Below, piece by piece: positions 5,131 through 8,859 of a stretch of DNA of 8,859 nucleotides. The position numbers and the translations under genes were made by a program. The stretch covers positions 1-8,859 of the forward strand of contig CAVVPU010000069.1 of the NCBI GenBank assembly GCA_963750015.1. Direction: 5' to 3'. Origin of the DNA: CAVVNC01 sp963750015 (GTDB taxonomy: Bacteria > Desulfobacterota > Syntrophorhabdia > Syntrophorhabdales > WCHB1-27). The notes beneath the pieces were generated by a model. That model had not been told where the DNA came from and made no database searches. It saw nothing but the letters and a program-made list of their open reading frames with translations. The first letter of the stretch is position 1. Every line of letters begins with the position of its first letter.

Positions 5131-7329
5131 ATGAAAGCAAAAAATAGTCCTCCGAAGAAAAAGCGGCGTAAGATCACCTTCTATTTGACCGGCCTCATAC
5201 TGGTCTCGGTGGTCCTTCTCGCCGTCGGTTTCTATATCTTCCTCACCACGGAGATACCGTCGGTCAAGGCGCTGAAAGACATCACCAACAAACCGGCAAG
5301 CACCATCTACGGCATCCACGGGGAGGTCGCCTACATCATAGTGCCCGACAATAAGATCTTCGTGCCCAACAGCAAGATTCCCAAGTACGTGCGCGACGCC
5401 TTTCTGGCAGCCGAGGATGCCGAATTCTTCAAGCATAGCGGCGTGGACCTGAAGGGCATTCTGAGGGCGGTGATCGAGAACGTGATCCACGGCCGTATGG
5501 TCCAGGGCGGCAGCACCATCACCCAGCAGGTGATCAAGTCGCTCATACTCGGCCCGGAAAAGAGCATGATGAGAAAGGTACGCGAGGCGATCCTTGCCTA
5601 CCGGCTGGAAACCTACCTGACCAAGCAGGAGATCCTCAACGTTTACCTCAACAACATTTATATGGGTCAGGGCGTGTTTGGGATCGAGGCCGCCTCTCAG
5701 GTCTACTTCGGCAAACACGTGCCGGAGATCACGGAGGCCGAGGCTGCCCTGCTCGCGGGCATCGTCCAGGCGCCGGCGCGCTATACGCCCAAGCGCCACC
5801 CGGGTCTTGCGCGCATGCGTCAGCTCTATGTAATCGATCAGTTGTGGAAGAAGGGGTTCGTCGATACCAGGAAGCGGGACGCCATGCTCAGGGAGCATGT
5901 GCGGATAATGAAAGATGACGGCGTCTTCGCCGACACCTATTTCAAGAGCGCCGTGGTCCGGTATGTGGAAGACAAGTACGGCAAGGGGATTTTCTCGCGG
6001 AGGGTGATGAAGATATATGCCACCGTCGATCCGGCCCTGCAGAGGGGAGCCGAAGAGGCCGTGACGAGAGGGCTTCAGTCCTACGACGAGCGGAGAGGAG
6101 AATATGCGGCTTCCTACCATCTCGATAAGGCACGATGGGACAGCTTCATGGGGTCCCAGGAGCGGGACCTCAACCTTGTGCCCTTGAGTGCGGGCGGCGT
6201 CTACGATCTGCTCATCTCCGAGCGGATGTCGGACGGTTACATGGTCTTTGCGGGCAAGAGCAAGGGCCTGCTCAAGATGACCGACTTTCCCTATCGGCCG
6301 GGTGACGTGGTGAAGGGGGTTTACAAAGGCGCGGGCAAGAAGAAAGAGCTGCTCTTTCTCCCAGTAAGGTCCTCGACCATCGAAGGCGCCCTCGTTTGTA
6401 TGGACGTCAAGACCGGCTACGTCTATGCCCTGGTGGGGGGCAGGGATTTCGAGAAGAGCCCCTACGACAGGGCCCTCGCATCCAAGGTCCAGCCCGGCAG
6501 CGCCTTCAAGCCCTTCATCTATCTGGCGGCCCTGAAAAAAGGGTATGACCTCGATTCCACCCTCCAGGACTCGCCCAAGCAGTACAGCGCGGGCCTCGGA
6601 CGCTCGTGGACGCCCAGGAACTATGAGGGGACTTACAGCGGGGCCATCAGTCTGAGGGACGCGATTGCCTATTCGAAGAACGCGGCCACGGTCAGGCTCC
6701 TCGAGGACGTGGGTGTGGCCTCCGTACGGGAGGTGGTGAAAGACCTCGGCATCGATGAAGAAATCCCGAACGATCTCTCCATAGCCCTCGGCACTGCGGA
6801 TGTGACCCTCATCGACCTGGTGAAAGGCTATTCTGCCTTCGCCAACGGGGGGGACCGGGTATCTCCGGTGCTCGTGACCCGGATTACTGACAGCCAGGGA
6901 ACTATACTTGAAGAGAATGGGCCCGTCACGGCAAAGGTGATCGACAGTGAGATCGCCTACAAGATGAATGTGCTGCTCAAAGGGGTGACGACTTACGGAA
7001 CCGCGAAAGGGGCGAGCCGTCTCGGCTACCCCGTTGCGGGAAAGACCGGGACGACCAATTCTTTCGACGACGCACTCTTCGTAGGCTATTCCCCCTACAT
7101 TTGTGCAGGGGTTTGGGTCGGCTTCGATCAGCGGACGTCCCTCGGAAAGGCGGAAAGCGGCGGAAGAGTGGCTTTACCCATATGGATGAACTTTATGGCA
7201 GGTGCCCTGAGGCGATTCCCGGCCGATGATTTCGAACCGCCCCTCGCTCCTGCGGCGGCCGAACCGCCAGAAAGTGCGAGCGGCGCAGGAGCGCAGCCCA
7301 ACGCTCCTCAGGACCAGCAAGAGCAGTGA
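5131..7329 (+). CDS. mrcA: Bifunctional class A penicillin-binding protein (PBP1a-type)
   Basis: A 732-residue inner-membrane enzyme that polymerises lipid II into glycan strands and cross-links the stem peptides. A Lys/Arg-rich cytoplasmic tail (1-14) and one membrane helix (about 15-38) precede the GT51 glycosyltransferase: EDAEFFKHSG with catalytic Glu95, GGSTITQQ (126-133), RKVRE with Glu152, and the KQEILNVYLNNIYMGQG motif (165-181). The transpeptidase has all three motifs: SAFK with nucleophile Ser457 and Lys460, SKN at 515-517, and KTG at 638-640. The end (about 702-732) is a Pro/Ala/Gln-rich tail of low complexity. Length is normal and nothing is missing. The ATG at 5131 lacks a strong Shine-Dalgarno site, and its upstream region has been cut short by the IS200 element, whose right hairpin ends 41 bp away; a weak TAAAAT at 5118-5123 is the only nearby -10 candidate. 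Confidence 0.95.
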   Translation: MKAKNSPPKKKRRKITFYLTGLILVSVVLLAVGFYIFLTTEIPSVKALKDITNKPASTIYGIHGEVAYIIVPDNKIFVPNSKIPKYVRDAFLAAEDAEFFKHSGVDLKGILRAVIENVIHGRMVQGGSTITQQVIKSLILGPEKSMMRKVREAILAYRLETYLTKQEILNVYLNNIYMGQGVFGIEAASQVYFGKHVPEITEAEAALLAGIVQAPARYTPKRHPGLARMRQLYVIDQLWKKGFVDTRKRDAMLREHVRIMKDDGVFADTYFKSAVVRYVEDKYGKGIFSRRVMKIYATVDPALQRGAEEAVTRGLQSYDERRGEYAASYHLDKARWDSFMGSQERDLNLVPLSAGGVYDLLISERMSDGYMVFAGKSKGLLKMTDFPYRPGDVVKGVYKGAGKKKELLFLPVRSSTIEGALVCMDVKTGYVYALVGGRDFEKSPYDRALASKVQPGSAFKPFIYLAALKKGYDLDSTLQDSPKQYSAGLGRSWTPRNYEGTYSGAISLRDAIAYSKNAATVRLLEDVGVASVREVVKDLGIDEEIPNDLSIALGTADVTLIDLVKGYSAFANGGDRVSPVLVTRITDSQGTILEENGPVTAKVIDSEIAYKMNVLLKGVTTYGTAKGASRLGYPVAGKTGTTNSFDDALFVGYSPYICAGVWVGFDQRTSLGKAESGGRVALPIWMNFMAGALRRFPADDFEPPLAPAAAEPPESASGAGAQPNAPQDQQEQ

Positions 7330-7741
7330 GAGGTAAGAAAAGCTAAGGGAGGGGGCTCAGTTTTCACAAGCCTTGGTCATCCCAGGTATCATTTTCCCTC
7401 TCTTTTACACTGTTTTTTATGGGAATCGTTCTCCATGATGAATCTATCCCGAGAAAATTTGCCTCTTTCCTTCATTAAGTTATTGAGCTTATTTTTCTTC
7501 CATAGTATAATAGCAGCCGAGCAATGGAGACGATTAGCGTGTATATCGCAGGGAGAGTTTGTATACGATTTCACATACGGCCGCCTGAGATGAGTCAGAG
7601 CCCGATGGAGAAGCGTTTTCTCTATAGTAAACACGCGCCCCTTTGAGGAAATGCATTTTGTACTTGACGGAAGACTAACGGATGAGGCAAACTTCGAGAT
7701 GCTTGTGAAAAGGCCTCTATCTTAAGGAGGGAGAAAGCCCC
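7330..7741. other. Intergenic leader region before nuoA
   Basis: These 412 bases separate the penicillin-binding protein gene from nuoA and are clearly more AT-rich (about 7390-7510) than the flanking genes. They contain a good promoter (7483-7511) and then about 220 bases of probable untranslated leader. I saw no convincing intrinsic terminator for the upstream gene and no known riboswitch. A 40-codon frame at 7524-7646 starts a few bases after the predicted transcription start, without a Shine-Dalgarno site, and is not supported as a gene. An 81-codon GTG-initiated frame on the minus strand is unconvincing. Confidence 0.6.
7483..7511 (+). promoter_or_regulatory. Sigma70-type promoter for the nuo operon
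   Basis: TTGAGC (7483-7488) and a perfect TATAAT (7506-7511) are separated by exactly 17 bp inside an AT-rich stretch. Transcription would start near 7518, giving a leader of about 220 nt before nuoA. It is the best promoter match I found in this window. Confidence 0.65.
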
Positions 7742-8095
7742 TTGCTTGAATACGTCGGTATCCTGATCATGATCACTTTTTCCGCGGGCCTTGCCCTCAC
7801 GGTCCTGGTCTTGTCCTACCTCCTCGGCAACCGGAGCCGGTCCAAAGTAAAGGAGTCGACCTACGAATGTGGCATGATCACCGTAGGGCCATCGAGGAGA
7901 AGGCTGACCATTCGCTATTATATCGTGGCGATGCTCTTCCTCGTTTTCGATCTGGAGATCCTCTTTCTCTATCCCTGGGCGGTCATTACCCGTAAGCTGG
8001 GACTTTTCGGCTTCACGGAGATGATCGTTTTCGTCGCGATCCTCTTTGTCGGTTATGTTTACGTATGGAAGAAAGGGGCTTTGGAATGGGAGTAG
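7742..8095 (+). CDS. nuoA: NADH-quinone oxidoreductase subunit A
   Basis: A 117-residue membrane subunit of respiratory Complex I (mitochondrial ND3 homologue), at the junction of the membrane and peripheral arms near the quinone site. Three membrane helices are visible at about 4-28, 59-80 and 87-110. The loop between the first two carries the conserved YECG (41-44; Cys43 corresponds to the cysteine of the mobile ND3 loop). The second helix has the acidic FDLEILFLYPWA (69-80, Asp70 and Glu72). The ending YVWKKGALEWE is characteristic. The start is TTG at 7742, with AAGGAGG at 7724-7730 (11 nt away, rather long); the first ATG in frame, at 7769, would remove part of helix 1. Length is normal. 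It overlaps nuoB by 10 bp, so the two are co-translated. Confidence 0.95.
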   Translation: MLEYVGILIMITFSAGLALTVLVLSYLLGNRSRSKVKESTYECGMITVGPSRRRLTIRYYIVAMLFLVFDLEILFLYPWAVITRKLGLFGFTEMIVFVAILFVGYVYVWKKGALEWE

Positions 8096-8589
8096 AGAAG
8101 AACGTTCTTGTCACAAGCATAGATTTCCTGGTTAACTGGGCGCGAAAGAACGCCCTCTGGCCCCTTTCGTGCGGACTTGCCTGCTGCGCCATCGAAGGGC
8201 TTATGATTCCCCAGTCTTCCACGTTCGACGTCTCCCGCTTCGGGGCTGAGGTCATGAGGCCCTCTCCACGCCAGGCTGACCTGTTGATCATCGCCGGGAC
8301 CCTCACGAAGAAGATGGCGCCCATGATAAAAAGGATCTACGAACAGATGCCCGATCCGAAATGGGTCATAGCTTTCGGCGCCTGTGCGTCGACGGGCGGC
8401 ATATTCAAAACCTACAACGTGGTGCAGGGTGTGGACCAGGTCCTGCCGGTCGACGTCTACGTGCCGGGATGTCCGCCGAGGCCCGAGGCCTTCATAGCCG
8501 CCCTCATGAAGCTTCAGAAGAAGATCGAGAAAGAGAGCATACTGGACAAGGGTAGAAGGATCTTGACCCTGCCGGGGAAAGAGTCATGA
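8086..8589 (+). CDS. nuoB: NADH-quinone oxidoreductase subunit B
   Basis: A 167-residue peripheral subunit of Complex I (PSST homologue) that carries the [4Fe-4S] cluster N2, the last electron carrier before quinone. The ligands are all present: the tandem Cys33-Cys34 in GLACCAIE, Cys100 in FGACAS and Cys129 in PGCPPRP. Further family blocks are FGAEVMRPSPRQAD, AGTLTKKMAP and VDVYVPGCPPRPEA. I chose the ATG at 8086 because AAAGGGG (8072-8078) stands 7 nt upstream and the protein then begins with the normal short N-terminus. An in-frame ATG at 8065 would add 7 residues and overlap nuoA by 31 bp. The stop codon overlaps the next start (ATGA at 8586-8589). Confidence 0.96.
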   Translation: MGVEKNVLVTSIDFLVNWARKNALWPLSCGLACCAIEGLMIPQSSTFDVSRFGAEVMRPSPRQADLLIIAGTLTKKMAPMIKRIYEQMPDPKWVIAFGACASTGGIFKTYNVVQGVDQVLPVDVYVPGCPPRPEAFIAALMKLQKKIEKESILDKGRRILTLPGKES

Positions 8590-8687
8590 CATCACCTGAG
8601 AAGATTGCCAAGAATGGTTTGATCGATGCGCTGGCCCAGAAGTTCGGGGATTTTGTCACAATCGAGACAGCCGGACAGCAGCCGTGA
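8586..8687 (+). pseudogene. nuoC: Truncated NADH-quinone oxidoreductase subunit C, N-terminal fragment
   Basis: The ATG overlaps the nuoB stop codon in the ATGA arrangement typical of nuoB-nuoC. The 33 codons read MTSPEKIAKNGLIDALAQKF and then GDFVTIETAGQQP, matching the usual NuoC opening in which a short helix leads to a KFGD motif. NuoC should run to about 150-200 residues (30-kDa subunit), but TGA occurs at 8685-8687, and neither of the other forward frames beyond it resembles NuoC. This points to an insertion into the gene near codon 33 or an assembly join, not a simple frameshift. With so short a fragment the assignment leans on gene order. Confidence 0.6.
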
Positions 8688-8859
8688 GCAATACGTAAAC
8701 GAAGTCGAAGCCGTTACATAGCGACAGCTCCGGGTCAAATGGATAATTTGGGTTTGGGGCGATGGCTATAACGTGCAACTCGCCCACCGGCCGTTTTTCA
8801 ACGTGTGCGGCAATGCTGCATGGAAAATGCGCGAGCAAATTTGTTTCCAGCAAGACCAA
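8688..8859. other. Unrecognised sequence interrupting the nuo operon, running off the window
   Basis: This stretch does not continue nuoC in any frame. A minus-strand frame is open from the window edge to 8656, and a plus-strand frame is open from about 8720 to the edge (reading GDGYNVQLAHRPFFNV and on). I recognise neither translation. The abrupt change of content right after 8687 fits the end of a mobile element or a contig misjoin. The sequence at 8683-8689 begins gtgagca, faintly like the GTAAGC ends of IS66 elements, but this is too weak for a family call. Confidence 0.4.

Noticed and set aside
7389..7634. Minus-strand 81-codon frame in the nuo leader region
   Set aside because: It begins with GTG without a clear ribosome binding site, has no recognised family, and runs across the predicted nuo promoter.
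1..8859. CRISPR arrays, tRNA and rRNA genes
   Set aside because: No regularly spaced short repeats and no cloverleaf or rRNA-like sequence were noticed in reading. The 70-bp repeats are too long and irregular for CRISPR.

Overview
The window reads as an 8.9-kb piece of a moderately GC-rich bacterial chromosome with Gram-negative-type genes. The bifunctional penicillin-binding protein, the nuoA-nuoB-nuoC order and the fused ADP-forming acyl-CoA synthetase together suit an anaerobic, fermentative or syntrophic bacterium, perhaps of the Desulfobacterota (former Deltaproteobacteria). That placement is inference; there is no rRNA or other phylogenetic marker here. All convincing genes are on the + strand.

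Layout. 1-479 holds no gene I can support. 567-1086 is a compact type II toxin-antitoxin operon: a ribbon-helix-helix antitoxin overlapping a RelE-like toxin, with an 18-bp palindrome over its promoter and a 21-bp perfect direct repeat on either side (122-142 and 1089-1109). 1201-1980 encodes a secreted protein with a jelly-roll-like N-terminus and no recognisable catalytic motif. 2102-4156 encodes a complete fused alpha-beta NDP-forming acyl-CoA synthetase. 4157-5130 is an accessory patch: REP-like repeats (a 70-bp perfect repeat in two copies plus an interrupted third) followed by an IS200-type insertion sequence with matched end hairpins. Its tnpA carries one in-frame amber codon, and its leader can fold over the ribosome binding site. 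5131-7329 is a full-length class A penicillin-binding protein. 7330-7741 is an AT-rich leader region with a good sigma70-type promoter. 7742-8589 carries nuoA and nuoB, and the first 33 codons of a nuoC-like gene follow at 8586. This last frame stops at 8687 and the remaining 172 bases do not continue it, so the Complex I operon is broken by an insertion or the contig is chimeric there.

How the genes fit together. The housekeeping content is energy metabolism (acyl-CoA synthetase, Complex I membrane arm and N2 module) and cell-wall synthesis (PBP1a). The toxin-antitoxin cassette, the REP-like cluster, the IS200 element and the break in nuoC mark three places where mobile or repetitive DNA has altered this locus. 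I found no clearly new multi-gene system. The most interesting structures are the alternative RNA folds and amber codon in the IS200 copy, the repeat cluster beside it, the repeats bracketing the toxin-antitoxin cassette, and the truncated nuoC.
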